From Motacilla alba alba (taxonomy: Eukaryota > Chordata > Aves > Passeriformes > Motacillidae): a stretch of 64,000 nt of DNA. This document shows positions 1-15,002 of this stretch, piece by piece. Location: NCBI RefSeq assembly GCF_015832195.1, contig NC_052031.1, forward strand, positions 10,913,850 through 10,977,849. The letters are read 5' to 3'. A program made the translations under genes and the position numbers. Numbering within the stretch: the stretch's first letter is position 1; every line of letters starts with the position of its first letter. Under the pieces are notes generated by a model. It was not told where the DNA came from. It was given only the letters and a program-made list of their open reading frames with translations, and searched no databases.

Positions 1-2581
1 GGCTTGACAAAGACACTGTGTAAATTGTTCTGTTTCACAATTTACTATCTGTTATTACCTATATAAATAAACTATAATATTTGTGATCCCTCAAAATAAT
101 TCAAATCATAACCAATATAAAAATATTTTGCTCAGCCTGTTTTAAAATGTACTTTGAGTCCTTATGGATCATCCCAGAGTTTCTGCTAGATAAAACAGAT
201 AAAGCATTTAAATCCTGTGCACTGCTGACATAACTGTTTCACCTATGCTCCTAGCAAATACGGGACTTCAGTTCCAAAGCTAAAAAATAATCATTCCAAT
301 ATTGAGAGTACAGCAAGCATATATCATGGCTTAAGCTGCATTCAAATCCTGTTTTCAGGACACATGGACTTTCTCCTAAGTCACTACAAGAGCCTATGAC
401 TTCCCAAATTTGATTTACAGTATCACAAAGACTTGAAGCATAGGAGAGAAGCTGTACCAACCACATCATGGGGACCCTCAGGAGACAGATTTGAGGTTGA
501 TGTTTAGAAGGACTTCAAAGGAAAACTGGTCCAGTTAAACAGTCTATTGTGTAAATGAACAAAGAACTATTTGCAAGAGGAAGTATCAGAAAAGACACAA
601 AAATAGCTTGTGCATTATGAGTAGGAGTCATGACAGGAAAGCCAAAAGTGTAGAGTCACATGAAAAATCTACTTACATACACAGTCAAGGAAATCCTTCA
701 CCCAGAGATGGTAATTTAGATGTCTTGGCTTAACCACTGAAAGAATATAAGCTTAAACCATGCAAAAACTGCTTTTAGGGATCAAGGTATACCTAGTGTT
801 GGCTTTCAGTCAGATGGGCCATGACAGAAAGTACCCAAATGGCCACAGTGGTGGTTAATAATTGTATATTGCACTTCTAGAACTAGAGAAGAGCAAACCC
901 TGGTACTTGTGCATGACAGCTAATTAAATCAAAGAAAAGTCTTCTTACTTCAGGAGTCTGTACATGTTAGCAGGACCAGAAATCTTGTTCTACAGTACAT
1001 TACTGACAGCAGAAAAAGTCAAACTTTTCTAAACCCCTAAATTCATATTTGTAGATCACATTGCAGTCAACGTCTTCTCATGAGGAACTTGTTCTCTGTA
1101 TATTGTTAGACTCACTCAAAACTCACTTGATGGAAGAACCACCCTAAATAGGATTATCTTTTTTGACTTTGCATAATTCTACAGCTTTGTGCATTGCAAA
1201 GTTCTATAGCTATCTGTACTCAAAGAGCAAGACTGTGGCCTTCAGAGAAAGACTTGAATGCATCTTTCCAAATCTTTATCCATTTATCTGAAAAGATATG
1301 GTCAAATTATGAAGTCAGCCCCACTATGTTTACTGTACTTGCCCAACTAAATTTACTTCTATTGATACGAGTGTCAAATGATTAAGATATCCCTAGTCGG
1401 CCAAAATTTGTTTCAGGACCTTAAAAAAGGGGTTTATTCTAAAAGCTTCATATTTTTAATTTGAAAAATATATATATATACATCTTCCCTCAGTTACAGT
1501 GATGTTCTAAGGATTGATTTCTTAAAAGCTCCTGTAACCTTCTCTGAGATCTTTAGAAAAGGCATGCTTAATTAATTACTGTTATCATCACATATTGTCC
1601 TGAAGACTCGGTGGAGAATTTGTGCAACCAGTTTCTTTGAAGGGAATAAAATAAGAATGTTAACTTCTAATTATAAAGTCTGAGGGCTGATAGATGTAAA
1701 GAGGCCACAGCACAAAGGATTGGTCTAAGCAGCGAGTGGTAATACTCATTACATAGTTGTGTGTGACAAGCATTTAGATGGTGATGGCCACACATTTTTT
1801 AATTAAATGGTGAGACAATTTACATCAGATGGTCAGCTTGGACACCATTCCTGCCTGATGAGAGTGTCCCTTCAGCAGACATACAGCTTACTGACCGCTG
1901 CAAGTCAGAACTCAAAAATGAGCTCCTGGGAAAGAAAGGGTTTCTGCACAGGAAGGAGAACTTTGAGCTGTCTCTTTTGTAAAAGAAGATCTCCTAGAAA
2001 AGCAGTTCAACACTACAAAAGACTTCAACATTTGTTTCTTCTTTTGCTGTGTTATTTTAAGCATTCCTCATCAAACTCCAGGTTGTTGATCTCAGCCCTT
2101 GATCTGCTCCTTCTTCTTGATCATTACAATCAAGCCCCTTTTTATTCCTTGATTCATTTCCAGCTGGATATGTTCCCTAATAGCAGACCTGAAGCAGTAC
2201 AAACAGAGGGATTAAAGAGAATGGTAAAAGTGTAGGAGTCGCCTAATTATTTTAAATGCATATTTATGCCAAATATCTAAACATGGCATGTGGCAGCTGG
2301 AGGGCATAACCCTCTCCTCATAATTAAGTTTGCAACATAATCCAAACATCAGTGGGGCTTCTTAAGTGTCAAACAGAATTTATAAGGAGTTCCTAGAATT
2401 CTCCAGGAAGGAAACCCATGTTCTAAAAATGCGCGTTTAATGGCTTCATCACTCACTGTTGATTAAAATAGAGTTTTTATCACAGCTTGTAAAAAAGGGC
2501 AGCATTTTATTGCTGTGCTAGGGATCAGATCTTGAAAGAGATTTGAATCCAAAGTATCCCACCCAGGGAACAAAAAAATTC

Positions 2582-2624
2582 CAAACAAAACAAACAAACA
2601 AACAAACAAACAGACAAACAAAAC
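2582..2624. repeat. (AAAC)n microsatellite
   Basis: Mostly CAAA repeats with one CAGA interruption near 2611. Confidence 0.9.
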
Positions 2625-2893
2625 CCCCATACCTGTATATGTTGTGGATGGTTGTCTGAAGGATCATTTTCACAAGGCCAAACTCCTGCTCATGGTGCCA
2701 TGATTAATTTCCCAACTCATATTTCTCAGTCCAAGTATGCTGGAATTCAGGATTCAACTGACTCAGCAATAATTAGTCAGGGGAAATACAGCTGCATAGT
2801 GAAGGAAAAGTTTGATTTAGTAAACATGGGAGTCCCCAAGATTCTTAAAACTCTTATCTGAAAGTAAGAGCATTTATAGGAAAAAACAAAACA

Positions 2894-2918
2894 AAACAAA
2901 ATAAAAAAAAAAAAAAAA
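2894..2918. repeat. A-rich simple repeat
   Basis: Begins in an AAAAC-type repeat and runs into a long A tract with one T and one G. No retroposed gene was recognised upstream of it. Confidence 0.8.
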
Positions 2919-5293
2919 GAAAAAACCCAACCCTAATGTGAAATAAGTAAGAATATATTAAAAAGCAATTCATAATAATGCACTTCATTAACTGTCTCAG
3001 TTTTGAACAGGGAGAGGTTGCCACATGAATTTGTAGTACCTTCTCACTACTGTTGGAGCCTTACATTTCCATGTACAAGTGCAAGTGTGTTCTTGGGTCA
3101 CATTGCAAAGTGCATAAAACAGTGGCAAGCTGAAGTCAGATACAAGTCATTGGAAAATTTCGTAACACCTGAAGTGAATTCCTACTCCTTTAGTGTAACA
3201 TCTTTAGATTAATCAAGTAAATAGACATTCATTTGAACTTGAGCTGAATGAATATTCACTAGAGAAACTATTCGCAGAAGTGTCAGCAGAGAATGGTATG
3301 TCCAGAGCTCTCAGATCCGACTTCCTGCTTAAACCAAGAGTTTCACCAGCTGCAGCTCTCATTAGCTGTGCTTTTAAAATATCAAAGGACAGATTCTCCA
3401 TAGTCTTCCAATGCTGCATTATCCTGCACCCAGTAAATAAAGAAGCTTTTTCTATTGTTCAAAACTGTTAAGCCTCTGGCTCTCTTCTCAAAGATCTGCC
3501 GATATTGAGAAGATTTTGGGTTTCACTTTACAATTTTCTCTCAAGTAGTTTTTAGACTGCAGTTACATTTCCCCTTAGTCTCTAAAAATACATTTACCAG
3601 CAGATTTTTTGTGGTCAGAAAGTTAAAGCTAATACAATTTCATACTATCAAGGAAATTCATCCAATTTTATAGTACAAAGACTAATTGATTCTACATTTA
3701 AGAAATGAGATTTTCTTTATATAGACTTGTCTGGGTTCTCTAACTTTTCAAAGAAAACAGTGTACTGAAACTTTTTGGCCAACAGAATCTAAAGATTTCT
3801 TAGACTGTGTACACAAGCTTAACTTTTCCTCCTACTAAAAACCTCCAACAGGGGCATGAGGTTGTGATCAGGATTTCTGCACTAATTTGATGCTGTTTGC
3901 CCACATTTCACTTCAGACTTGAAGCTTATAGGGCTCTCACCTTAGGAGCATCTAATTCAGAATTGTATTAGAAAGGGCATAGCTCACACAGACAGACTAA
4001 AAGCTTTCAGTCTGTAGTTGCCTCAACAGAAGCTCTTGCTAGGGAGCACCCAGCATACCAAGACTGTCAACTGTACAACTGTGCTAGGGCAGTGAGTGCA
4101 GGGGAGCCATGAAAACCAGTAAGAGCTTTGTGGAACCAGATCTCCTGTTTCTAACTCTCTCCCTTTCTTGTAGGGTTTTGAGAAAAGTTCCCTTGTCTTA
4201 CAGCATGTTTGCCACTTTGTGGGTAGTGAAGTGTGGCTACTCATTTATTTCAGTTCACGTGAGTGGCACATAGCTGCTGGCTAAATTTGTCTCCATGTGT
4301 TGTCATAATCTCATCACTCTTCATTCCTTTCTGTTTCACGTATCACCTCAGCCCTCTGCTGTGAATTTGTCCTATCTTAGAGCAACTCTGCAAAAAGTGA
4401 TTAACCTTCACCAGTGCCCTTGCACTGGCTTGCTTCAAATCTGGCATCTAGCCAAGACCATGTCACCTCCAAATGCCACTGGACTTCCCCTTCTGTGCTA
4501 ATCCAGCAGCCTCCATTTGAAGACACATTTTAATGAAAACCAGGTATCTTTTAGTGAAGCCCAAATTACTGTTATGTCCCCAAGAACAGTCGCACTGAAT
4601 TCTGCATCTTGCAGTATGCTGGGGGTTGGGGTGGTTGGTTGGTTAATCACAGCTCAGCCTCACTGGGGTGTTCACAGCTCCCACATGGATTTCCTAGTCC
4701 AAAGCCCAAACTTCTGGAGCCAGAACTGACAGCAAATCTCCAAACCCCCTCCCTTTGCTGTGTGACCAGTCGTCCCCCACCTTTTCGAGTGGGATAGCAC
4801 TAAATATATTGTGACATGAAGAAAAAGTAGGTATTGTTAAATTTTACAGAGGCATGGAGAACATGCTGTCTGTGCCTTTCTTTTATCTCAGGTCAGAAGA
4901 AACTAATCTAGCAAGGAGAATCTAAAATAAATATTTGTTAATATTTAACTAAGCTTATCAAGAATAGTGGATCTGGTAACCAATAAGGTGCACGTCTAAT
5001 ATTGTCTGTTTTTATTACATAATCCCTATTACTTTATCATATAAATGGCAAAGATAAATGGAAAATGTAAAGATATATGTAAATATAAAATGTATTTTAA
5101 TTATATAAAATAAAAATAAACACACTAAGGCTATATATAAATGTAAAGTATATTTTTATTACATAAATATAAGATTAAAATAAATATTAAATATAAGTAA
5201 AAATAATTTAAAAACTAATTGGAATATACAAGTGAGACCATTTATAAAGAAAAAAGCTATTTACCTTGTACTATTGAATATTTTCTGAAAATC

Positions 5294-5551
5294 TCATTGG
5301 GTGTGTATTTGCCAAGTATGGGGTGTGAATTCTGGTTTATGTTCATCAAGAACCAAAAACAAAGATAATTGTTTATTACTCTTGGCCAAAAACTGCACAT
5401 GTGGCAGGGATTTCTGAGGGGTTTTTTTTTGACAGGCTACTATAAAAAATATGTGTGCACAACATTTGGTCAAAATCATGTATTTAGAAGTACTTAAATT
5501 GCATTTTTCATTATTGAAGTGAATGATTAAATATATATAGAATTCAATTTT
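5294..5551 (-). repeat. Unnamed dispersed repeat, copy 1
   Basis: About 250 bases share recognisable order and spacing with 16561-16803. Shared blocks are GTGTGTATTTGCCA, GGGGTGTGA, TTTGACAGG, TGTGTGCA, TCAAAATCATGTA, and CATTTTTCATTATTGAA followed by TGAATGA and TATAGAATT. I cannot name the family. Strand is arbitrary; both copies point the same way. Confidence 0.7.
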
Positions 5552-5740
5552 ATATATATAATTCAACTATCTATAAAGTAAAATTCTGAAAAATTTCATG
5601 TGGCAAAAATTAGCACAAAGTGCTGCCAGAAAATGTCAGGCTGAGACCAGGACACCAACAGGATGAGCAGACTGGAGCTGTTCACCTACTTGATAATAAA
5701 CTGGATAGCTTTTCATTTTTTAGCATCAGCATTTTCTCAG

Positions 5741-5760
5741 TTTTCTGCTACAGCAGAAAA
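5741..5760. repeat. Short perfect inverted repeat
   Basis: TTTTCTGCT and AGCAGAAAA flank a 2-base centre. It may be chance; no associated gene is seen. Confidence 0.5.
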
Positions 5761-8700
5761 TTATCAGCTGCTCTAACAGGTCCTTTAAATTATTAATCCA
5801 GTGTACTCTTTTCTTTGCAGAGTGACACAGTTAGAGTACGCAAAGGTTTGATTTTGGATATCTTGTTTGCCAGAATGGAATATGACCAGAAAGATCCTTT
5901 TGCATTTAGGAGGGGAGAGATTATTTTGTTCTGCTACATACGCTGAAATACTCTAAACCAAAGTTTAAGTGAATTACTTATTATCAAATATGTGAGGCTA
6001 AAGAACTTAATTTTCAGTTCCCCAAGCATGATGAATTTCCCTCTGCCATTGGTGAAGGCTTTTCACAGATCCAGAGATATGTCCATGAATTTTTCAGGGG
6101 CTGTGGTGGGTTACTGCAGTAAGCACTGTTTGCAGGGAACTGTGGGGATGTAACATGAGTTTCCTGCCGAGTCAGACCTTTTGAAATGTGTAACACAGCA
6201 ATTGCACAAGTAGCCCTTATTCTAAAATTAGCATTTTTTAAAGGAACGCTGACTGAAATTCTCAACAAAATGGAACTGCGGTTGTTATTTTCAAGAAAAC
6301 ATGATAGGTGACTGCTATGACCTTTAAAGCAGCAGGCTGTCTGTGAAGGGCTTGGTGGAAAGAGGTTTTACTAAGTCTCTAGCTGTGCCTCTGGGAGTGG
6401 CACAGAACTGCCAGTGACCAGCTGCATTTTGTGTAGTGCTGCTGAGAACAGCGTGTCAATATTTGTATAAACAGTTTGTCCTTGTTGTTTTACTGAGGGG
6501 AAAAAAAAATGTGCAGTTTCCAACTGTGTCTAAATTTGAGCCTTCCTGCATCTTGAAGAGTAATCACATTTTTGAGTTAAGTAAGCAGGAAATGGCTTTT
6601 AATCACTGAGAAATCAGGGAAGGACCTGTGCTCTAGTAATGTGCCTGGGGTTTGCTGAGCCATAGCTGTGGGAAATGCAGGGATACCAGGATAACTGCTC
6701 CTCTGAAGCACTAGCTATGAGACCATGTGATAGCAAGCATTAACTACAAAGAACTTAAACCCCCTTATATCCACCTATAGTGTAATAAATTTCTCAGATT
6801 CATTGGTACATTTAGTTACAGAGAATGAGGGAGAAAACAGAAACAGCTGAGTGTTCTGTGGCTGTGTTCATTACATATACATGGGCATGTTAAGGATAAT
6901 TAAATACCTTCTGCTACTCTTGCTGCTCCATCATGGAAGCAACCCCACTGATATTCTGGTTCCTTAACCGTTACAGGCACAAAAGGACATTCCACACTGA
7001 TACAGAGCAGATTTGGAAGAAATTCCCTGGAGTGAGTAGAATAATATAGTGTAGCAGGCTCCCATTCTTTTTTTATTTTAGAAAAGCACTGATGTTTTCC
7101 TTTTGTATCTTTTCAGACTTTGCTTTCCTGACTTGGATTCTTTTATTTTTGTTACAGGTCACAGGAATTCTTATTTTCAAAATTTTTAATTTTTTTTTTT
7201 TAATACGACTGCTTTCAAAGGTTACAATGAAATGGCGAAGCCTAAGAACCACAGCAGCCTCTGTCTCAGTCTTGAGAAAGCATCTAAAAAACCCATAACA
7301 ATATTATATCCCCTTCCCCAAGCTTTGTGTTCCCCTAGAAAAGCTCCACATTCCCCCCTTCTAAAGAGAAAGCCAAATCTTTCAACTTTTTTTGACCCAT
7401 TTGGTTTGGGTCTTTAGTAGGGAAGTTGTGCAAATGACAAAAATCAGTGACAACAGAGAAGCTGCTAGTTGTGCTGGACAGAGGGCAGTGGACAGCAAAA
7501 GGCTGAGTCAGAGGGAGCGTAAGGAGGCATGATCACATGCATCTTGTCACATTTACAGAGGGCAGCAGCTCCACTAAGCAGCATTCTGTAAACTGGAAGG
7601 TGAACATCCCATACAGGTACCAGCAAACCAAAACTGGGAAGTCCCTTTACAGCTGGAAACGAGTTTGGGGGTTTGGTGTTTTGAAGTGGGTTTTTTGGGG
7701 CTTTCTTTCTTTTTTCACCAAATCATAGCATCTACATTGCTGTACAATGCAGCAGAAGAAGAATTCACAGGCACAGTTATGAAAAGTCACTCAATTCAAA
7801 TTGGTAACTTAAAGGGGTAAAAAGTATAACCTTACACTCTCCAATATCTGTTGCTCCTAAAGAAGGTTTCAAAACTTCAGTCCAGTGAGAATTAAAACAC
7901 TAAATACAGGAATTGTTACCTGAAACATGAAAATTAAAATGTTCCTAAACAATCTATTCAAAAGAAGACAGTTTAACAAGACTGTCATTATCATCCAAGT
8001 TACAGAATTCTTTTGAAGACAAACACAAATATACATTTTTCATTCAAAAGACCATATTGATAAGAAATTAAATTCTCACAGAAAATAACTATGTTTTCCA
8101 GGATCTTCTCATTACGTCGCTGGTTTTCTTGGTACAAATCTATGCAAATAAATCAGAAGCGAGCTGATACTAAATATTAGCCTGTATTAGTTTAAATCCA
8201 GTTTCTATGCAATTAGAACATCAAAGCTTGCTAGAAATTATACATATACACCTTTTATCAGAGTTTATTAATTTATTTCGTCATTTTTATGGTGTTTTTA
8301 GTAACATAATGCAGCAGTTCTCAAAATAAAAACATTGGGGCAACTGTGTAGCCTCTCTCAAAAATACTTAAAGACCTAAACATGAAATTATATTGCTAGC
8401 AGAACATGTAGCCACTGCTTAGGTGAAGCAGTAGTATAGTTGCATTTGATATTATGACTTTCACAAAGCATCTCAGGAAGTACATAAAAATATTCACTAT
8501 GCCAACAAGAAAATACTAATAAGAAGGAATAGCCAGAGATGCTGTTTAGTCTATTAAAGGAAATTCCCCCAATACATTCCACTTTAGAGTGTAATCTCTA
8601 ACAGTTGTGCATAATGGGCAAAAAAATTTTATAAGCAGCATTCACTGATAAAGAGAATCACCACCAAGGCAACAGATAATCATCTGTGGGAAGTGGAAGT

Positions 8701-11700
8701 CCTTGACTTTGTTTACAGCCTCCAAGAATCAAGGTTAGTATGTAAAGTGTTTTTAATATTTATAAAGATTTTTTAAAGTGTGGGTGGATGCCAGCCATGA
8801 AAGAATGGCTATGGACACCAGCCATGTCCATGAGAGTGTCCATGACCACATTACTCAGATTTACGAAAATCCACTTAAGTTTTAAAAGAGTGGAGTGGGA
8901 AAAATATGCAGTGGTGTTTTATTTCAGTGACAGCAATGAACCATCAACACAGGACATAAGTTTGTCTATGAAATAGGGCCCTTCTGACCTTTCCTGGGTA
9001 CCAACTTCTGCAGTCAGAGGTGTGCCTGGGCTCAAGGGCAAACATCAATAAACTTTTTATCTTCACTCTGTTAATCTTTATACCCCTTCTTCTAATATAA
9101 ACAAATCTCAAACTCAGGTACTGGACCTTAAGGTCCAATAAGATAAAAAGAGTAAAAAGTAAAAAACGATGGAGAAAAATGGAAGAAAAGAAGAAAAAAT
9201 GGTAATTTGCACAGCCAAGAAAGGAGAAGATGTCTTGACATTTTGGGAGCCAGTTGCTAAAAAGAGGTGCAGCGGGAACAAGTTCTAGGCAGGGCTTCCA
9301 CAGTACAAAATGTTCCAAATGGAACAACACAATGATTTGCTGTTTTCATAGAAATACCTGATGAGTTTCCCAAAAGGAAACTCTCAACAGATTGGACTAA
9401 TACCAATAAACCTTGACATAAAGAAGGCTAAATCAGCTCAAATGGAGACTTGTCTTGCCAGAAATATATTGTATTTGAGATAAATCAATGATAGCTTGAG
9501 AGGCTGCCCACAGCCATTTCTGTCAGTGTTGTTCTGAGAAACCAGATTGCCTTGTTCTTCTCTCTAACAGGCAGAGTCAGAAATCACACTTCAGCTGTGC
9601 AGGATATGAACTCGCTCCTGTTGATGATTGATTTGCCCATGGGAAATGTGGGCATCTGCTTAGAAAAGCAGACAGAGAAAAAAACCCCAAACATCTGTAC
9701 TTCTCCCCTGCCATGGTTTCTGATAGCTGCAGCTTTACGAAGGTGTTTTCTCTCTCTCTGGTGAGTGGGCTGGTGTGTTGTGCTGGGGAGAGGGGGAAAA
9801 GCAGCTCCCTCCAGCACCAGGCATCAGACACCATCCTTTATTTCCCTGCCTCCTGGGAGTGAGCAGCAGCAGCAAGCCCAGCTTGACACATTTTCCCACC
9901 ACCTTGCTCTTCTCTCCTTGTAGGGGGAGCTGCTCACCCCCAGCCAACCTCTCCTCGCAGGTCTATTTCTTTCTTAGCAAGATTCAGTATTGGTTGCAAG
10001 GCTTGCCCTGACTTTGGTGCATATATTCATCGGGTGGGGGGGGAATTGCTGTGCCAGGGAAGGCTAGAATCTAGGAAGACATTAAGAGAGCACATGAAGG
10101 AATAATGTGACTGCAGAAGAAATAAAGATTAATCCTGTGGTTCCATTTCACTTCCTATGAAATGCTTTATAGAACATACAGAAGGGAAGATGCAGCACAG
10201 CATGAGATGAGGACAGTGTAATCTTATTTTCTCGAAATCTCCCCAAGAGGATTGCATTACACTTACCTGTCTAAGGGTAGCTTCTGACTTTTCATTTAAT
10301 TTCAGATTTCTATTTGAGGACATAATGCTTTTCTTCTTTGGGAGACTACTTCACCCTAACATAAAACTTTGTTTATAAATAAATGTATTTATTATAGAAG
10401 GTTTTTTGCATATCTGTTTCAGTGCTTTTCCAAATGAGTGAAAAAACTTGGCTTGGGATTTCTCTAGTTCCTTCCCAGTCTGCACATAGAATTTGCTTTC
10501 CCATCACTTTCTCTCTTTTTATGAACTGTGTGATTTTACTTTAACAGTATTTTTATTTTACAGCTTCAGTCATATATGTTATAAAGTCCAGTAAAATTCT
10601 GATTTCAACTATAAAAAATACTAACAAACACCTTTTTGGGTTTTGCTTCAAATCTCACATCTAAGACAAAAAACCCTAAGAGGCAAAATGGGGAAAGGAA
10701 AAGGGTTTGTAGGAGAAAGGGAGAGAGACAAACTCGATTACTTTAGGGATGGGGATGATAATGGTGGGCTGTGGCTTGAGGTATGGTCATATATTCACGT
10801 CATATTTTTCAAACACAAACCCTGGAAGTCCTTAAGAGGACCAGAATGGTGTATCCTGACAAGAATTTAGCCACCTTTGTCCTCATCATTGTCCCTGATC
10901 GGGAGGGCCTCACACTGAGCACATCTGAACAAACCATTAGGGAGGATGTGGAGAACCCAGAAGTAGAATGATGATAGAATCCCAAATTCTGCTGCTGCTG
11001 CTGCGTTGGAGCTCTCTAGTGGAATACACGCTGCAGAGCTGGCTTCTCCTATTTCAGCTGCCTAACAAACCACATCAAAATATTGCACTTGATTGTTATT
11101 CTGAGGTCCTGTGAAGTGGTGTACAAAAAAAAGAAGTTAAGACATTTCCTAGTATTCTTTTTTTTCAATACTTGGTATGCGTTTATTCTAAACTCCATGA
11201 ATTCCTCAACAGCATATCTGCCAGAGGAGTAATTCTGTGATTGAAGGCAGGGTTTCTAGACTGCCACCACATAGTGTAATTTGACTTACATTTTTAGAAT
11301 TTTCTCTATCTGAACACAGACAAACATCAAAACTCCGGGATCAGACTGAGCTTGATTCTCCGTCAACCACATATTTTTGCTGGTTGCTTGAATGTTCAAA
11401 TCATTTGAATGGGTATGAGTAATGGTCCAGCAGAAGTGGGATGAGGCTGCTGTGATTTGAGTAACTGAGATAAACAGGAGGTGGCCAGCACTGTCTGTTA
11501 TCCACCCATGGATACTGTAATATAAAACTCTTATCTTTCCTTGTGCTTCTTCTTCTCCAGGGAAACTCACATAAGTGGAACTGCTGAGGGAATCACAGCC
11601 TGCAGAGGGTGGACTGACTCGTTCTCTATCTTATTTCCTTTTTACATTACTCTTCAGCCTCATGTTATCTAGATGCTCATAAGCACCAGGTCCCCCATTT

Positions 11701-14700
11701 CAGAGCCACTATCAGTACAGGGCTTCAGAAAGCCCCTGTCCTGTCCTGCTTTATCTTTGATCCCTCCACTTCCTGGTGCAACACCACGAAATTAAGGGAG
11801 AGAAGCTGAGGAAAATATACAGAAAAGGAAGCAATGCATGCAAAATTAGAACAAAGCAGTGTGTGCATTTCTACTTCATCCAAGCAGTGAAGAAACAATA
11901 CAGGAAAAGGTTCTGGTTGGTGGGAGCAGCATGTGAATAGAAAAGATGTACAGAGATATACTTTATATACACTGCCAGTGGAATTACTGAAAGCTTTTAT
12001 AGAAGGAAGGCATGCATTTATGCTTATAAATGTCTTGCTGATCAGTTAGTTGCCATCAGGAACCAGCTCCAACTTTCCCTGAGTTATTAGGGACCCTGGC
12101 ATACATCACTAACCATGCTTTTATGCCTGGTGTTACCATAGCACTTTCAGTGGGTATTGGGCCCTTTTCTGGGTAGCACTGAGCAGCAATGCAGCAAAAG
12201 CCAGTCCATAACTGGAAAATTTAGTTTTGAACTATTATTATAATTTCTGACTGGATAACACAAGACACAGGACTTCCCTGAAATCTTGCTTGAACAGCTC
12301 CACTCTTGCAAAACTCCCTCTGCAGGATCTTTGTAATTATCAATCAGTGAAACAATAAGAGATGGAGGGGAAGGAAGATCAGGAACAATAAAATGAGCAC
12401 ATCTCCCTAAATATGAGGAGGTTTCAGCCCAAGACTTGTGTTTTCTGTCACCACCTAAGCAATGTTCTAGTTTTTATTAAATGCTCAACAAAAGAAGGAA
12501 ACAGGTAGTATTAAAGTAGCTCAAAGTAGTTAAACAATTTCCTTACCTTAATAGCTGTTTTCAAGTCTTGAATACATAATTTAAAAAACAAATTATTTCA
12601 GGAATTTCTGAAGTAAAGACCCATTCATATCTCCTAAGCTAATAAGGCTCATGCAAATTTATGTACTCCTAGTGTGAAAAACACACAGGATAAATTTCAG
12701 ATCACCTACTTTGGTACCAATGATAAATCTGAAGAACAATTAAGAATCTTGAGATGAATTAAGATAATCCCAGCATTATATCACTGTCCAGCATGATATA
12801 ACCCTGAATGTGGTCAGGTTCACATTTATATTTTATGCCATAAAGTCCTTCTAATAATGATCAGAGCAGCCATGGATATTTCCACCTGACTCTCATCCTC
12901 AACCAGACTTTGAAAGGCAAGTTTAACTCTCTAAAGAGAGGGGAGAACATCCTTATTCTGGTTTTACCAGTTGTCAAGTACAAGATATGAAGAAAAAATA
13001 TGTACATTCTTGAGTGTCTATCCACTACAGAGAAGTGAACCACTAGCCCACAGAGCCATTTTACTTTATGATTTCCTTCTTAGCATTTTCTGTTGTTGGT
13101 CTAAGCTAAATTTCACACTCAACACCTCTTTGGAGAGTTCAGGCACTCTCCTGGGGGTGACAGGCTCCTACAACTGATTGCACCAGGAACCTTGCTGCCC
13201 AGCTCGAGCACTCTGACTCACCTGACAGGTCCAGGTCAGCCCTGCTACATGCTCGGGTGGCTGATCCAGATGGTCAGAGTAATTTCGAATGGTCATTTTG
13301 AATTTGGGTGAAATCAGCAACTGTGTACTGAGGTAACAAGGAACTCCTCAGTTAATCTGTTCTAATTTCATGAGCAGCTTTTTCTTTTTTATCTTTTTTT
13401 AATACTGTTTTGCTCACTCTGGACTCCCCTTTAAGACCTAGGATCCTGTCAAAAGCAGTGAATGACCATGTATTTGGAGGCTCTAGAAAAAAATTCTCAG
13501 CCTAAACAAGGTTTCTTAAATCCTTGTAATTTTCTTTAAGTAAAGAGGTATGCTCTAATCTGGGCTACATAAAGGCATATGGTACAATATTTCAGAGTAT
13601 CATTCAGGAAGGAAAGAGAAACAATCATGAGGATCTTTGTAGATAGCCAAAAAGACTATTTGAGGAAGAAGAAGTCAATGAGCTATCTAAATCTTGTAAA
13701 GGCACACTAGGATTCACATGAATAAGAAGAGAAATGAAATGTAATAATACATAGGACTTCAAAAGCTGCAAAAGTTGCATTCTCTCTCTCTGCATTAAAT
13801 ATGCTGGATTTAGTTTCCCATAACAGTGTCTGATATGTGACTATTATGGGTATGATCTCCATAGCTTTCATATATAACATCTTATAGTGCTAAACTACCA
13901 CTACAGTTAGAAAGTTTTAATAAGATCTAATAGAAACCCCTCCTACCTTAAATTACCTTTTTTTTTTCCCCCGACCTGTTAATTTGATTTCCATTCTCTT
14001 CAAAATGCATGTTTGGTATTTTTCAACTATTATGAACACTTTCATACATCCTTGTTAGTTTATTTCCCAAACTTTAAAAAATCAGTTTTATTTTTATTTT
14101 CACTATGACCCTTATTTGCATAAACTCATTTTTTCTAATGCTTAATGCAACTTGTCTTTGGTTTGTTACTTAAACACCATAACCCCCTTAAATATTCTTT
14201 ATCAATTAAGAATAGAAAAACAGATCTAAGCTGTCAAAACTGTTACAAATAAAAAAAAAATTATGGTCATACTTTCAGATGGCATATATTACACTAGATA
14301 AATACTTTTAAAATAATCTAAGTATTTCTTGCAAAAATTAGCTCATGACAGAGGTCAGTTGCCCATTACATTCATCTGGTGTTTATTTAAAAAGTGGTAA
14401 TGTGAATGTACCAAACATTTTTATCCAGAATGCACCTGACATTTTCAATCAAAAAATGTGTAACAAGGGGAAAGGACTTTTGCCTCCATTATGAGCTTCT
14501 ACACTTGGCTCTAAGAGGCTTCTCTAAGAATATGATGAAACTGAGCACCTTCCATTGTATTATGAAACTCCTCTTGTATTTCAGCCGTGTAATGTTATTT
14601 CTGGGAAGAACTCTCCTTGGCAATGTTGACTTGGATATTATCAGCTATAATTCCTTTCAGGTATGCCTATTGTGACAGTTCTGTGACTCTAAGACAGTCA

Positions 14701-14904
14701 TCATATTCAGAAGATGTCTGTATATCCACTTTCTTCTTGCCCTTAGAATATATGAAGAAATGAGGCTTTCGTTTTCCTCCTCCTAAAGCCTTGTCTCTTT
14801 TTTTTCCCCATGTAATTTCCATGCACACCCACACAGACTCAAAGCAATTCAGAACTCAGCCTGTAGTAAAACAGAGGTTTTTCTATAGTGGATCATATTT
14901 CAGT

Positions 14905-15002
14905 GTTTTGGGTTTTTTGGGTTTTTTTGGTTTTGTTGTTGTTGTTTTTTGGGGTTTTTTTGTTTTTTGTTTTTGTTTTTGTTTTTGTTTTTTTTTTTTT
15001 TT
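14905..15002. repeat. T/G-rich low-complexity tract
   Basis: Mixtures of GTTTTTT, GTTGTT and TTTTTG. Open frames across it encode only Phe/Val-rich strings and are not genes. Confidence 0.9.

Noticed and set aside
1807..2235. 142-codon open frame on the plus strand
   Set aside because: Ordinary composition for chance translation, no motif, no splice or promoter context.
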